DNA of 64,000 nucleotides, taken from positions 29,963,302-30,027,301 of the forward strand of contig NC_135013.1 of the NCBI RefSeq assembly GCF_051020955.1, read 5' to 3'. Positions 34,936-46,712 of the stretch are shown here, piece by piece. The position numbers were made by a program, and so were the translations under genes. Below the pieces are notes generated by a model. The model ran no database searches, was not told the DNA's origin, and saw nothing but the letters and a program-made list of their open reading frames with translations. Every line of letters begins with the position of its first letter. Position 1 is the stretch's first letter. The DNA is from Megalopta genalis. Its lineage: Eukaryota; Arthropoda; Insecta; Hymenoptera; Halictidae.

Positions 34936-36374
34936 TGTTTACGAGGCTAGGACAATCTCTTTAAAATTGATTTGCGAAAATATAAATTTGCGCAAAGATC
35001 TACGATTTGTTCGTATATTTATATGAAATGTAACAATAACAATTCTTTGAAATAACAGTGGCTGCTTTTGCCTTCAATTTTCAACTCTCGGCTCAGAAGT
35101 TTGAATTCAACGAATGATATCATAACTATATTCGTCGCAAATGAGACTTAAATAATATTCTTGATTTCAGTATTTCGTCAAAATTGTCTCGAATGTTCCA
35201 GTGAAAATGGAGAGAAAAACCATACCAGTATGGAAAACAAATTGAATGCACACACAGAAGATGTTACAACGAAATCCACCCCAGTGACTAATTGCCAATA
35301 AATATAATACAGAAAGTTTAACAGCCTGTATTTATCTTCAATAGTGATAATACGTACGATCTTTTCGTACGTGAGAAAAATCGTATGTACGGAACGCATG
35401 TACGAAAGAAAACGATTTCGATTTTCTGCCATCTCAGTGAACATCTGCGGCCGATCCACGATGGTAGGCTACGACGGTTTATATCGTGGCAGAATATTCT
35501 TCCTGATCTCGGAAAAACTGATGTGTTATACTGCAACGGATATGAGAACGCTTCCATTAGTTTCTCCATCAAATTTTATCGCCCGACAGTTATAATGAAT
35601 TCCAACGAGATTTATCGCCCCGCGAAGTGACCGTTAAACCAGCACGCAAAAACCGGGGAAAAAAATGTGAATATTAATTGCTCGGCATTTTGTAACATTC
35701 TTAGCTCGTCGCGAACCGATGTCTTCTTAATCGACGTTTATTAGTTACTAAAACGAACGTTAAAAATGAAGGCGAGATCGAACGATTCGGCGGAGCAATC
35801 GCAACGCTGTCACTGCAACAACGTTCGTCGATATATCGTGTTCCTGACAGTTTAACTGCGCAACACGGTGATTAAATAATGTTCTTTTTGATCCACGTGT
35901 TCGAATTGCGCGAAACGAACGTAACAAAACATCGTAATTTACGAAAGGTTCGTTCATTGATACATTATTAAATACGGTGGGGCTGTTTTACTTTACAGGG
36001 TCACTTCGAAGTGTCGTAACTTCGCGAGAAAAAATCGCAGTCGAGTTTCTTTTTTTTTGAACTGAAGAGAGAGGATTAAACTTTATTCTACCATAAGCGG
36101 CATTTCCGAGAAAAATTTTACGAGGTCCGTGTATTTCGTCAAACTTATGTCTGTCAAGGTTTCGGAGTGGCAAATATGGCCTCACATTTAAAGGGTTACA
36201 GGGAGTAGGGTGTATCCGTCTTAAAATATAGAAAGATTACTTTTAAAGTAGAGGTTTCAAGCTTTAATTTAAAAAAAGAATCACCATCCTACGACGATTT
36301 TTCGCGAAGTTATCGTCAGTCAAAGTTGACCAATATTTATCAAAAGTCTGTGCTATCATCTTTTTAAGAGTATG
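34936..36374. other. Unique stretch
   Basis: AT-rich to mixed. Near 35350-35410 there are repeated CGTACG-type short palindromes (ACGTACGATCTTTTCGTACGT). Overlapping frames of 81-93 codons on both strands (35178-35630) lack a recognisable domain. Confidence 0.4.
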
Positions 36375-36579
36375 CAGTAAATTCTCCCTAATCGACGCTC
36401 AGATTATGTATAAGAATGGACAGTCTGAGAATTGACCGAGCTTTACGGCTCATTTTTACAGAATCCGATTGTCAACAATTGTAAAAACGAGCCATGAGGC
36501 TCGAACTAATCGTATCTCCTCTTCCCAGATTGTCCGTTTTCGTGCGCAATCTGAGCGCGAATTAGGGAGAAATCGTTGT
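36375..36579. mobile_element. Family B foldback MITE
   Basis: A 205-bp copy. Starts CAGTAAATTCTCCCTAATCG and ends with GCGAATTAGGGAGAAATCG; arms share CTCAGATTATG, GACAGTCTGAG, GAGCTTTACGGCTC and their complements GAGCCATGAGGCTCG, CTCTTCCCAGATTGTCC. Confidence 0.9.
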
Positions 36580-37071
36580 ATTCGCGTTTCCAGTCCAATG
36601 TGGCTGCCGCACATATCCCGGCGTGACATGAAAGGTTCCGGATACGAGAAATACTTAAAATCCGCCAGATTAGAGCACGTTCGCGTCGTTTCTACGGTTA
36701 AATGGAACGCGAGCGTGCGCCTCCGTCGATGGAGCCGATTAATATGGGAAACGTGTAAGCGTGTTTTCGCCCATTTTTGAGGATTCCCCGGCCAGCTCGA
36801 CATGGCCGTTAGGATAATAATTTCAAAACGGACATAATGACATTCCGGTCGTGCCGGCTTTCACTGACAATAGATCCTCCGGAGAACGTTAACGGTCCTA
36901 GAACGCGTCGGGCACGTACCATCCTTGATTCACCGTTCCGTCCTCCCGTGTTTTCTTTTACCCGTTATGGCGATTGATTGTCCCCCGGTCATCGATTCGA
37001 CAAAAGACGGAAAACCCCTCGCGAGAGATCGAAGGAAAATATTTTCTCCGATATCGTTCGTTCCCACGATA
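36580..37071. other. Unique CpG-rich stretch
   Basis: Mixed to CpG-rich. The 103- and 115-codon frames here overlap the preceding MITE and each other on opposite strands, so they are not considered genes. Confidence 0.4.
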
Positions 37072-37075
37072 TTAA

Positions 37076-37357
37076 CCCGAGAAAGATAACCTACGTCGCA
37101 GAGGCGCCTGCGAAGACTGTTGATTTTTGTTAATTTTTCATAGAGGTCTAGTGATTTAAGTTTAAAATTACTTAAAATATAAAAAAATATAATATAAATG
37201 CATTTTATTTTTACAATAATGCCAAACCTTTAAAATGACTAGATTAACTTAAATAAATATCCATTGTTAGCATAAAATTGACGCCTTAGAAAAGCATGCG
37301 CCTCTGAAGCGTATGGTTATCTTTTACGTACGTTGTCATATGGTTATCTTTCTAGGG
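37076..37357 (-). mobile_element. piggyBac-type MITE, copy 2
   Basis: A 282-bp copy in the opposite orientation to 32107, flanked by TTAA (37072-37075, 37358-37361). Left end CCCGAGAAAGATAACCTACG, right end read inward CCCTAGAAAGATAACCATAT. Nearly identical to the copy at 60378, which implies recent activity. Confidence 0.93.
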
Positions 37358-37361
37358 TTAA

Positions 37362-38260
37362 TAACATCTCTCTATCCTTTCATAACTCGGCCCGTATCCT
37401 CGTTTCGACTCGGCTCGAGCCACCCCCGGGGGGTGGGGAGGACTGTTAAATATTTGTAAAAAGTGCGAGCTTAATTCCGTAATGGCGTCTTGCTTATTCA
37501 GACCACTGTTCACCGACCTATCTCGAAAAATTACAATACTCGAGAGGAATGAACGAAGCTTCGTATTTACGACGCGATCAGTTGCAGACAATTTTGTTGG
37601 AACAACAATCGACAGCAAGGTGTTAACATAAATCAATTTGACAGAAATTGCGACGACGAATTTCACAAAAATTCTAATTTTTATAAGATGTTAAATCCGA
37701 ATCTAACTGAAAAGATTTCTTGTAGTCGGCACGATCTGAAAATGTAGAGAAGATCTAATAGATAACAGCAAAAAAAGTAACGTTTCAAGAATTTGCAAAA
37801 CGTTCGACTTATTACGATCAAATCGACTTGTCTCAACTCGATCAAGTAATTAAAGAACGATATTTCCAAGTAGCTCCAGTTGTCTTGCAATTAAACCGGA
37901 CAATTTATTGTTTGTTGTCGCATTCCGCGAATCGGCACGCCTCGGTTACACAAGATGTCGCGCGCATTAACATATATCCCTCGGACCCAACAAAAAACGG
38001 TGCTAGAAATGTAATGGTCGCAATAAAATTATGATCCGCGCGAATGTATGTACAAGGTGCTCGTCGGACTTCTAATTTTCACGGATTATTAAAGCGTGGA
38101 GCCGACCGGGGCCGGTGTAATCACTCTCATGTACCGGCCCATGAAATTTATCACCGTTTAAACGCACCGATATCGTTACATCTTAATTTATAGAGCGCAT
38201 TATCATCGTTCCGACGGAATGCGTCGCGCATTTTTTCTGTTTTTTTTTGCTATCGTTAAA
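37362..38260. other. Unique stretch
   Basis: Mixed. A minus-strand frame at 37358-37666 (102 codons) and one of 68 codons at 37828-38034 lack recognisable domains. A CCACCCCCGGGGGGTGGGG palindrome is near 37421-37439. Confidence 0.4.
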
Positions 38261-39007
38261 TGTGCCCATAATTATGAAAGTGGTGTAAGTCATATATTTC
38301 TTGTTTCGAGATATTTAATGAATCGCATTTGAATAAATTAAAAAATATTTTTACATTATGCGACATTTTAATTTATAATTTTATTAGTCTCGATTAATGG
38401 AAATTTATTATAGATATGAAGTTTTGTGTGAATTTCATAGGAAAATGTTGTTTTTAAAGCTTGAATTGACTTGGACCATTTTCAAAATTAACTGAATGTC
38501 CTATAATTGACTTAAAGTAATAAAAAATTGTGATTTCTATTTGAGCCGTTCATTTTGAAAGTGGTGTAAGTCCAATGTCATCGAAAGAAATTGTAAGCGG
38601 CGTTGCGTGGGGTATTTAGACAATACAAGCTCAGATTCGGCATTTTGAATTTCTTTAAAAAAAAAGAACTTATACCACTTTCAAAATAAACGGTCCACTT
38701 GAAACAACAACTTGAACGAAATAATTCATAAACGTTTATTAATCATTTTTAAAAAGTAATCCATTTTTATCATATAATTTTTATTATATAATTTCTTGAA
38801 ATTGTTGACTTAGACCACTTTCATAATTAACACTAAATGAATCCCGTATAACGTCGTAATTACAACTACTATCTAAAGGTTCATTTTTGACGATATCGTA
38901 CAAATTACATTGAATAAATTTAGTTTAAAATCATGTCGTGTGAAATAAGTGATAAATTAATTTTTCTTTAAATTTTGACTTAGACCACTTTCATAATTAT
39001 GGGCACA
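38261..39007. mobile_element. Nested family C inverted-repeat complex
   Basis: Outer ends are inverted repeats: TGTGCCCATAATTATGAAAG, then TGGTGTAAGTCA at the left; TGTGCCCATAATTATGAAAG, then TGGTCTAAGTCA at the right, read inward. Inside, the shared core (AAAGTGGT-TAAGTC or its complement GACTTA-ACCACTTT) recurs at about 38471, 38557, 38672 and 38808. A smaller inverted pair with family C ends (TTGAGCCGTTCATTTTGAAAG) lies at 38541-38697. No coding capacity. Confidence 0.85.
38541..38697. mobile_element. Inner family C element
   Basis: A 157-bp inverted-repeat unit, left TTGAGCCGTTCATTTTGAAA, right read inward TGGACCGTTTATTTTGAAAG. It resembles the 248-bp copy at 10325-10572, with a shorter interior. 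Confidence 0.75.
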
Positions 39008-40017
39008 AATATAAATCCGCCCGTACGAAAGACGATGACTCGGCCATCCATTGAAAGAAACCGCCGTTGGTTTCACGGTCGAAAGGAATGGTGGCGCGCG
39101 CGCGCAGAAAAATTAATTAACGGTAACCAAACGAATGAATATCAACATTGAATACGCAATAGTACGGTCCTGATCCAACGAACGGCGGAGGGTTGGGGTG
39201 GGAGGCAGAGGATCGGAAGGGTACGAACAGGGGCGGGGGAGGTGGGGGGGAGATAAAGTTTACAGTTCTGTGTAACGTTACTTTAATCCCGGCCGGTGGA
39301 GATGTTTGCTCTCGATAAGTAATTAAGCAGCCGACGATCACCGGCCGATAAATTGTTCATTACGACAGATTGCTCCCGGACGACCGGCCACGTGTACCAC
39401 CGTGCATGTCAAAATCCTAGCCGATAGTTCATTAACACGTTTCCTCCGTGGGACTACAGTTACACGGACGACGCTCGATCCAGGAGTGACTCGCCTGGAA
39501 ATGGAATTTCCGCGGCCGAGATGGCCGCTGATGCAATCTTCTGGCCGCCGTAGATCTAATCGGATGCACCAGAACCGTCCGCCGATTGAATCTAATTTAG
39601 AGCCGTCTTCGTTCGGGATCGATATCACGGGGTGCCCGCGGTCTCCGTTACTGACAAATTTAGGATGTCTGGCTTGTCGGGCGCGAGCGCGTCCCACGAG
39701 AAAATAGCTTATTCAGTTCCGAGCGAGGCATCGTTGTCCTCTAACGGGGCTTTTAATAATAATGTCTAATCAAACTCCGCGATGGAACTGGAAAAGTGAT
39801 GGATCTCGAAAACTCCACGTCCACGCGGCAGACGAAAAGGGCTCGCAATTTCTCGAGCATTTCAAGTCGTTGAACGAGCTTTATCGTCGTCGAGCTGTGC
39901 ATGATGCAGATGCACTTTCCATTTCGATGAAGGCATTATATTGTTAAATGTTACTCGATTACGTATTGGTCTTGTTCATTCCTTTATGCAATAAAAAATT
40001 GCGTGACATAACTTGTT
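39008..40017. other. CpG-rich unique block
   Basis: CpG-rich to about 39740 with a (GC)n run near 39095 and a G-rich tract GGGGCGGGGGAGGTGGGGGGGAG at 39231-39253. Overlapping frames of 101 and 119 codons on opposite strands (39338-39707) lack recognisable domains. Confidence 0.4.
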
Positions 40018-40022
40018 ATTAC

Positions 40023-40077
<55 letters not shown>

Positions 40078-40090
40078 GTTATTATTATAC
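40018..40090. repeat. (TTA)n microsatellite
   Basis: About 24 TAT/TTA triplets. The poly-Tyr frame is an artefact. Confidence 0.95.
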
Positions 40091-40481
40091 GGGCTGTCCA
40101 TTTATACCAATTTATACAGAACGAGATTCAAGATGTCGGAATAATGTACAATAATTAGACTGCGGATCTTCGTGTAAAATAAAATTTGTTTTCCTCATTT
40201 TCAGCAAACTCGAGTGGAATCGAAAGCGATTTGCTTTTTTGGCAAGTTTGTTAGGATAAAAACTGTATAACGATATTTTCAAATTCTTTTAATATTTTCA
40301 ATTGTTATTTCTATTCTTCTGTTCATTTTTGTGAAGCATGCGTAAAATCCGCAGTCTGACAATGATCAAGACAAAAAAACTAACCTAAAAATAACACTTA
40401 GAACTAAATCATATACCAATGACGTAACGTGCGACGATTAAGACTAATGCTAGAGGCAAAAATAAAAAACGTAGACTAAAT
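40091..40481. other. Unique stretch
   Basis: Featureless AT-leaning sequence downstream (in minus-strand terms) of the possible exon. If that exon is real, this would be its 3' untranslated region. No clear polyadenylation landmark was identified. Confidence 0.3.
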
Positions 40482-40673
40482 TTATCGGGTGAGTCCAGAC
40501 AAATGCAAATTATATGGAAAATGACTAAGATTTTCAACCGCATCTGAAGGGTCATTCGTATGCAAAAATCCATCTAATTCAGTTTTACGAATCAGTGAAT
40601 AACGTCTATGTGAATCAGCATGTGGTGGGGAAATTTCCTGATGTCGACCGGATGGTGATTCCCCAAAGTTGTT
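40482..40673 (-). CDS. Possible terminal coding exon or pseudogene fragment, unrecognised
   Basis: On the minus strand a frame runs 63 codons from just after an in-frame stop (40674-40676) to a stop at 40482-40484. It has no start codon. The translation reads like real protein: it is balanced in composition and contains SPPHADSHRRYSLIRKTELD followed by GFLHTNDPSDAVENL and a C-terminus in HLSGLTR. A candidate splice acceptor (ACATCAG followed by GAAATTTCC) lies at about 40641-40647 but has only a weak pyrimidine tract. The same frame upstream is also fairly open between stops, which would fit a decayed retrocopy. I do not recognise the family. The surrounding 40091-40860 is otherwise featureless. 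Confidence 0.25.
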   Translation of the reverse strand, partial: NNFGESPSGRHQEISPPHADSHRRYSLIRKTELDGFLHTNDPSDAVENLSHFPYNLHLSGLTR

Positions 40674-40889
40674 TTATTCTTGCGTGACAGAGATGCTCTC
40701 ATCGACTAAGCAAATATTCTACATTTTCCTGCTGTCCTTTTGCATAAGATGAAACGTTCGTTTAAGTAGCCCTGTTGTCCCTCCATTATTTTGTGAAATT
40801 CATTTCGATTTTATAATCCTGAAATTATGATAATTCAATTGTTTAATGTTATGCTTGCTACAGATGCTCAAAGATTAGTCACACGTATT
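40674..40889. other. Unique stretch
   Basis: Featureless sequence before the AT-rich array. On the minus strand a short frame starting ATGGAGGGACAACAG (about 40789) is closed after some 25 codons. Confidence 0.3.
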
Positions 40890-41345
40890 TATAAATATTG
40901 TAGTTTTTATAAATATTTATGAATATTGTAGTTTTTATAAATATTTATGAATATTGTAGTTTTTATAAATATTTATGAATATTGTATATAAATATAAATA
41001 TTTATAAATATATATTTATGATATATTCGAAATTATATTATAATTAAAAAATTGTAAAATATATTATACTATATTATAAATATATAAAATATATTATATA
41101 TAATATTTCGTCGTTTATATAATATATAAATAATATTATAATATTTAATATAAATAATATTATAATATTTAATACAAATAATATTATAATATTTAATACA
41201 AATAATATTATAATATTTAATATTAATATAATATTATAATATAATAATATTATAATATATATTATATAAACGAGGGTTTATATATAAGGGTTTATACAAA
41301 CAATATATATTTATAAATATTGTATTATAAGCGCGAATATATTTA
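40890..41345. repeat. AT-rich tandem and palindromic cluster
   Basis: Starts with about four copies of a 27-bp unit TTTATAAATATTTATGAATA + TTGTAGT (40896-40985), then TATAAATA runs, then five copies of a 24-bp unit AATATTATAATATTTAATAC + AAAT (41145-41240). Confidence 0.9.
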
Positions 41346-42782
41346 TTAGTATCGTAGTTAAGGTGTCAAAGAAATCGAAAAGATTTCTTCAGGTCACACC
41401 TGTGACTCGTGGCAGTATTTTAATGAAAATTATGTGTGTGTGTGTGTGAACTTCGAAGTACTTTGAAGTACTCAAAGATAATCATTAAAGTGCCTTCAGG
41501 TTTAAGGATGAGATAAGGCCAGGAGAAAAGAAAGAGGATAAAATAAAGAACGAATAAAATGCTGACGGAATACACTTGTAACATTATCAAATATTTCTGT
41601 CTTCTCGATTGATGCAGCGACGTGACGGGCGACAAAAAGACCCATTTCTGTCGCGAGTCTTTAAATAAATTCTCTCGGTCCACCGTACGGACCGTTTGCG
41701 GTTCGAGCACGTATTTTTCTCCGCGATCGACGTGTAACAAAGTGATCGTAGGACCCGGGGTTGGGCCGAGGACCGCGTAATCCTGCGGCCGTGGAACCAG
41801 CGACTGTAACTAAATTTCCCGTGACGTTATCCGGTGCATGTAACGCGCCGGTATCATTCATCTGGCACCTGTTCGGCCGTGAACGAACGGCACCGGCCAG
41901 CAAAAACGGAATTGGGGAAAGAGTCTTCGACCGTGACGATCGAAGATCGGTCTCCGCTCGGCCTTCACTAGGACATTCGGATCCGATCGATTCACCGAAG
42001 CCGGGGGGAAGCGGTCACGCGCGATCCCAAAGCGTACAGGTCGCGGCTTCTTCTTTTTTCTTTTTTCTTCCCCCGATTCACCGTAACGACTTCCAATTAG
42101 AATCTAATCCGCGCCGATTAATCAGCAGTTAATGCCATTCCCCGGTGGGCCTGTAACGAATTCTCGTGGAAATTGAAACGGCGACGAAGGAATTGCCTAA
42201 TCCGCGAACAGTGTAGCCAGTTGTCTTCGTTTCTTTCTTCTCGTTCGCCGAAGCTGGATCGGCTCGAATTCGAAGTTCGTCGGATCTCTTTGTCAAATCG
42301 TTAACGCGACGACAAGAGATCGATTATTCGGTGGGGCGTAATTTTTTTCTCTTTTTTTTTTGTTTTTTACGAGAAAGTGTGTCGCGAAGTTCATGAAATC
42401 GGTCGTGGCTTTTAGCGACGCCTGGCAATTATTTTAGTACGCCTGGGAATTTAATGGACTTAACGGTTTCGCGCGGAACCTTGTTCCATTAGCGTCATGT
42501 ATTTAGCAGGAATTTCTAATGAGAAAATGTTTGTTGTACTCTAATAAGTTTGAAAGGAAATACATAATGGATATCGGAACCTGTGCAGTGGAAATGAACA
42601 ACATTCGTTAGAGCAATTTCGCGAATCGGTATACCGTGGATCCACGATTGTTTTAAATCTTGCATCGTTGTTCTTTTTCTTTTTACTTATCGGATTCGTT
42701 GCCGAGGAATGCATTTGATTTCATGGTTTTATGGATATATTTGTGACGTAATGTTGGAGTAACAGATTTCCTCAAAAACATA
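41346..42782. other. Unique stretch with CpG-rich block
   Basis: A (TG)6 run at 41434-41447 is followed by AT-rich DNA, then CpG-rich DNA at 41640-42330. The plus-strand frame at 41761-42132 (123 codons) has no recognisable domain and overlaps an opposite frame. Confidence 0.4.
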
Positions 42783-43231
42783 ACAATGGTCCACAATAGT
42801 GTTCGTACACCTTCTAATTCGCAATAACTCTTTTAAAACTCAACTAAACGACTTGAATTTTTTACGATTTTTTTTTATACGTTTACATTTTACTATTACT
42901 TGGAATGACAAAAGAAAATAAAAGAACTTTCGTTTGATGAAATTGAAATTTGATCGAAATCAGTTAACCCAGAGTCGAGCTACAGGCGTTGAAAGATTGA
43001 AAAAAACTGCAGATCTTTAATTTGTTATAACTCGTAACAACGTCAACTGATTTGAAGTTAAAAAACGAGTGTTTTTCTTGTCATTCCGTGTAATAGCAAA
43101 ATTTTAAAATAGCATTTTGGTCATCTTCTAACAGACTAGTCCTAAAAAAATTAGATCTAAAAATGTTCAAGTCATTCAATCCGGTTTCAAAAAAGCGATT
43201 GCGTTTTAAACCCACTTTTGTGGGCCGCTGT
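42783..43231. mobile_element. Inverted-repeat element, possibly Tc1-like
   Basis: Left end ACAATGGTCCACAATAGTGT; right end read inward ACAGCGGCCCACAAAAGTGG. Internal inverted segments include TACTTGGAATGACAAAAGAA (42897-42916) and its complement around TTCTTGTCATTCCGTGTAAT (43076-43095). TA lies at 42781-42782 and after CGCTG at 43231. ACA-GG-CCACAA-AGTG ends with a TA target suggest a Tc1/mariner-like non-autonomous element; degenerate. Confidence 0.65.
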
Positions 43232-43965
43232 AAATATATATCGATGCATTTAACTCATGAGGTATTAATATGGCTAAATAATGACGGTTGATAAATGGAA
43301 GACATTTAGTATCGCGTGTCTCTGTCACTTTCTATCGGAACGAAACAGTGAATTACATTTATCAAACATTTGCCAGAAGATTCGGATAAGCCGCACCTTG
43401 TCCCATTAGGGCATGTCGAAACGTCGATTCCAGATATATCGAGGATCGGGCCCCGACCGTCGAAAATGGCTAATGTCGATTCGTGAGTACCGGTACTCCG
43501 GGGCCCTCTCGCGGAATTATAACGGTGTCTCAGAAAACGAGAAAGGGTGGGGGAGATGAACAAAAAAAAAAGTTACCTGAAAAAGCGAAGCATCGCTCAT
43601 TACGTGGAACGCTCGTGCTTCCACAAAAACGCAGGATCAAATTGCCTCACGTAGACGTATGGTACCATGACGCCGAGTATCTTCGCCTTTTTTGCCGTCT
43701 GCTAGCGGTATGGAATGTTTCAATACAATGTACTCGGCTACCTTCGAGCGAAACATGATTCCGAAGACAATCTCTGTTTCCGCTGGAGCATAAGGGCCTA
43801 CGTACACCCAAGAACAATAAGAGCGAGGCTGCGGTGCTTTTTTACGAAACGTAAAATCGTACGGCATCGAGCAATTGTTATCGTTGCACCGCGTCGTTGC
43901 ACCTGCATGCATAAATTATCGAGCATCCCTAAAAATTGCATTCGAGAATTTTTACAAATCAGAAC
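43232..43965. other. Unique stretch
   Basis: Mixed composition. Overlapping frames of 85-94 codons on both strands show no recognisable domain. Confidence 0.4.
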
Positions 43966-44043
43966 TTATTATTATATTTATTATTATTATTATTATTAAT
44001 AATTATTATTTTATTACTATTATTATTTATTTTATTTTATTTT

Positions 44044-44115
<72 letters not shown>

Positions 44116-44196
44116 ATTATAATATTAGTATTATATTTATTATATATATATAATATATATATAATATATATAATATATATATGTATAATAAATATA
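43966..44196. repeat. (TTA)n and (TA)n microsatellites
   Basis: A TTA-rich tract (43966-44045), then about 32 TA dinucleotides (44048-44109), then further TATATAATATA palindromes. Confidence 0.95.
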
Positions 44197-44380
44197 GCAT
44201 TTTTTTCTATATGACAAAATCATTTTTAAGACTCGGAAATGGACCATTTTTGGATCTAAAAATCGCAGGTTCTAATTCAAATGATTGTCACTAATAAAAA
44301 TAATAATTATATATATATATATAATAAATAAATAATAAATAATATAAATATAATAATAATATATATAATATATATTATTA

Positions 44381-44433
<53 letters not shown>

Positions 44434-44505
44434 CTGCGATTTTTAGATCTAAAAATACTTCATTTCCGAGTCTTAAAAATGATTTTGTCATACAGAAAAA
44501 AATGC
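44197..44505. mobile_element. TA-flanked foldback MITE
   Basis: A 309-bp palindrome-like element with inverted ends of about 75 bp: GCATTTTTTTCTATATGACA at the left and GCATTTTTTTCTGTATGACA at the right read inward, followed by AAATCATTTTTAAGACTCGG and a GGATCTAAAAATCGCAGGT-type inner arm. TA is present on both sides (44195-44196, 44506-44507). The loop is filled with (TA)n and TAA repeats. Non-coding. Confidence 0.9.
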
Positions 44506-45298
44506 TAGATGCTTTCATGACTGACTGTACATCGTTCTCCTGGCTGCGGTCGATTATTCAATTTTCATTGAATCATTTAGAATCGTCGCAAGAGTTCGGA
44601 ATGATACGTAAATATCATTTCGAACGCGAGACAGGAGAAACATGTCCTCGGAATCGTACGAAAATAATTGTCCTTGAAACGGGACCGAAGAAAAATTTCC
44701 CCGACTTTGTCCACGAGAATCCATAAAGTTTCTAATATGGCCATTGTGCGGCGGGACCGTGGCCTAGCGACGAGAATTTATTTTCGTCGGGCGAAACGAA
44801 GAATGAAAAACGTCCTGCAATTACCTGGACGCTCGTGTAATAAGAGTCACTTTTACCGGTGTAAAGAATGTATAATTTATGAAGACCAAGATGAAGTCTT
44901 AACTTTCGTGAAGAGAATATTCAACGACGAAAGTTTTTGTTTACGTTTATTATGGTCTCGACTATCGACGTTGTACCGAGGCTAATACTGCGAAATGTCT
45001 GACCATAAAGAAACTCCCACGTCGTATTTCTCCCTGGATGCCAGGCAACTTCTTTAGGATGCACCTTTTCAAGCAACGAAAATATTCCGAGTAGTTACGT
45101 ACCTACGGCGTGCATGGAACTTTTCTCACGTTTTTGAGGGTTGCGGGGGAGGGAGGGGGAGGACATTTGGTCGAATGGTATTATCGCGATTCGAGACTTC
45201 GAGATGGAAATACGTTTGGATACGTCGTGAACCATGTTTTAGAAATTCTTGCTTAGCTAGTAATTTTGTTGTAATTTGGAGTCCAGAAACCCTGTTTC
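44506..45298. other. Unique stretch
   Basis: No repeat. Frames of 74 and 105 codons on the plus strand (44502-44985) overlap in different phases and lack recognisable domains. Confidence 0.35.
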
Positions 45299-45520
45299 GT
45301 AAGAAAAATGTAAGAAAATTCTTCTGGAAGGAAAATTCCAAAGGGAAAGTAATTTTGCAATAGGAAATTTTGCTTATGGCTATACACATGTATGTTTATT
45401 CTCCATAGGCACATTTATGAATAGTTTTACCTTGACATAAACAAAATTTCCCATTGCAAAAACCACTCTCCTTCGAATTTTCCTTCTCAGAAGAATTTTC
45501 TTACATTTTTGCGAGCTTTG
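45299..45520. mobile_element. Small foldback element
   Basis: Inverted arms of about 75 bp: left AAAAATGTAAGAAAATTCTT + CTGGAAGGAAAATTC + TTTTGCAATAGGAAATTTTG; right read inward AAAAATGTAAGAAAATTCTT + CTGAGAAGGAAAATTC + TTTTGCAATGGGAAATTTTG. A 60-bp loop lies between. No target duplication is evident. Confidence 0.8.
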
Positions 45521-46103
45521 TTACTGTTTTTCCATGCACCTATTTTTATCGCGATTTTTTCAGATAGAAAATACGGTGTCCAGCTTCGCGCAAATATTTA
45601 AGTAAAAGAATTAAAAGAGGTTCGAACGAGACTCTGTAACGAGACAACGCGAAGCGTTAACGCCGACGATTTTTTGATTGCAACGAAATCGTTCGCGTTG
45701 CCGGAACGTCGCAATTACGAGTCGCGATTTTTACGACTCTCCGATTTCGGTGGAGTTCGTTATCCGGCAATTGGCAACCGAGGTCGTTTAAATTCCCATC
45801 GGCTGTTGTCAACAGTCTGTGCAACGGTGTGCATTCTCAATTCAGAAGAATGCATGAAATGCAATTAATCAACGATTACGATTAACGTTTACTTACTGCT
45901 TACCGATCTTACAAGTGATTTGACGATAAATAAGGCTATTGGTAATCAATTGCTTAAAAGTATCTGCTTTTTTATTGGTATTTTATAGCTGCAACGGAGA
46001 AGAAAATGGTTATTTCCAGTCTCATAATTCCTGATTCGAATGAGACTGGAATAACACTTCGTGGAAGCTCACTTAGGATACAATTGTACAATTTTTTTCG
46101 AAA
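45521..46103. other. Unique stretch with one hairpin
   Basis: A near-perfect 15-bp hairpin lies at 46009-46054 (TTATTTCCAGTCTCAT paired with ATGAGACTGGAATAA, loop of about 15 bases). Nothing else can be supported. Confidence 0.5.
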
Positions 46104-46712
46104 TTATAAATTAGCAGTGTCAACCTGAACGCCGATTTTTCATCGAAATTCGAAATTAATTAGTAGTATCAACGCGACACCAATTTTTCATCAAAATTAG
46201 AAATTATCAGTATCAACGCGAACGCCGATTTTTCATCGAAATTCGAAATTAATTAGTAGTATCAACATGACTGCCTATTTTCCATCAAAATTAGAAATTA
46301 ATTAGCAGTATGGACGTGAACGTCGATTTCTCATCAAAATTAGAAATTAGCAGTATCAACGCGAACGCCAATTTTTCATCAAAATTCAAAATTAATTAGT
46401 AGTATCAACATGACCGCCTATTTTTCATCAAAATTAGAAATTAGCAATATCAACGCGAACGCCTATTTTTCATCAAAACTCAAAATTAATTAGTAGTAAT
46501 AACATGACTGCCTATTTTTCATCAAAATTAGAAATTAGCAGTATGAACGCGAACGCCAATTTCTCATCAAAATTAGAAATTAGCAGTATCAACGCGAACG
46601 CCTATTTTTCATCAAAATTCAAAATTAATTAGTAGTATCAACATGACTGCCTATTTTTCATCAAAACTAGAAATTAGCAGTACGAACGCGAACGCCGATT
46701 TTTCATCTGAAA
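46104..46712. repeat. Alternating 45/49-bp minisatellite
   Basis: About 13 monomers of two alternating forms: GAAATTAGCAGTATCAACGC + GAACGCCAATTTTTCATC, and AATTAATTAGTAGTATCAAC + ATGACTGCCTATTTTTCATC. The pair makes a dimer of about 94 bp. Early monomers (46115-46330) are more diverged than late ones. Confidence 0.95.
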
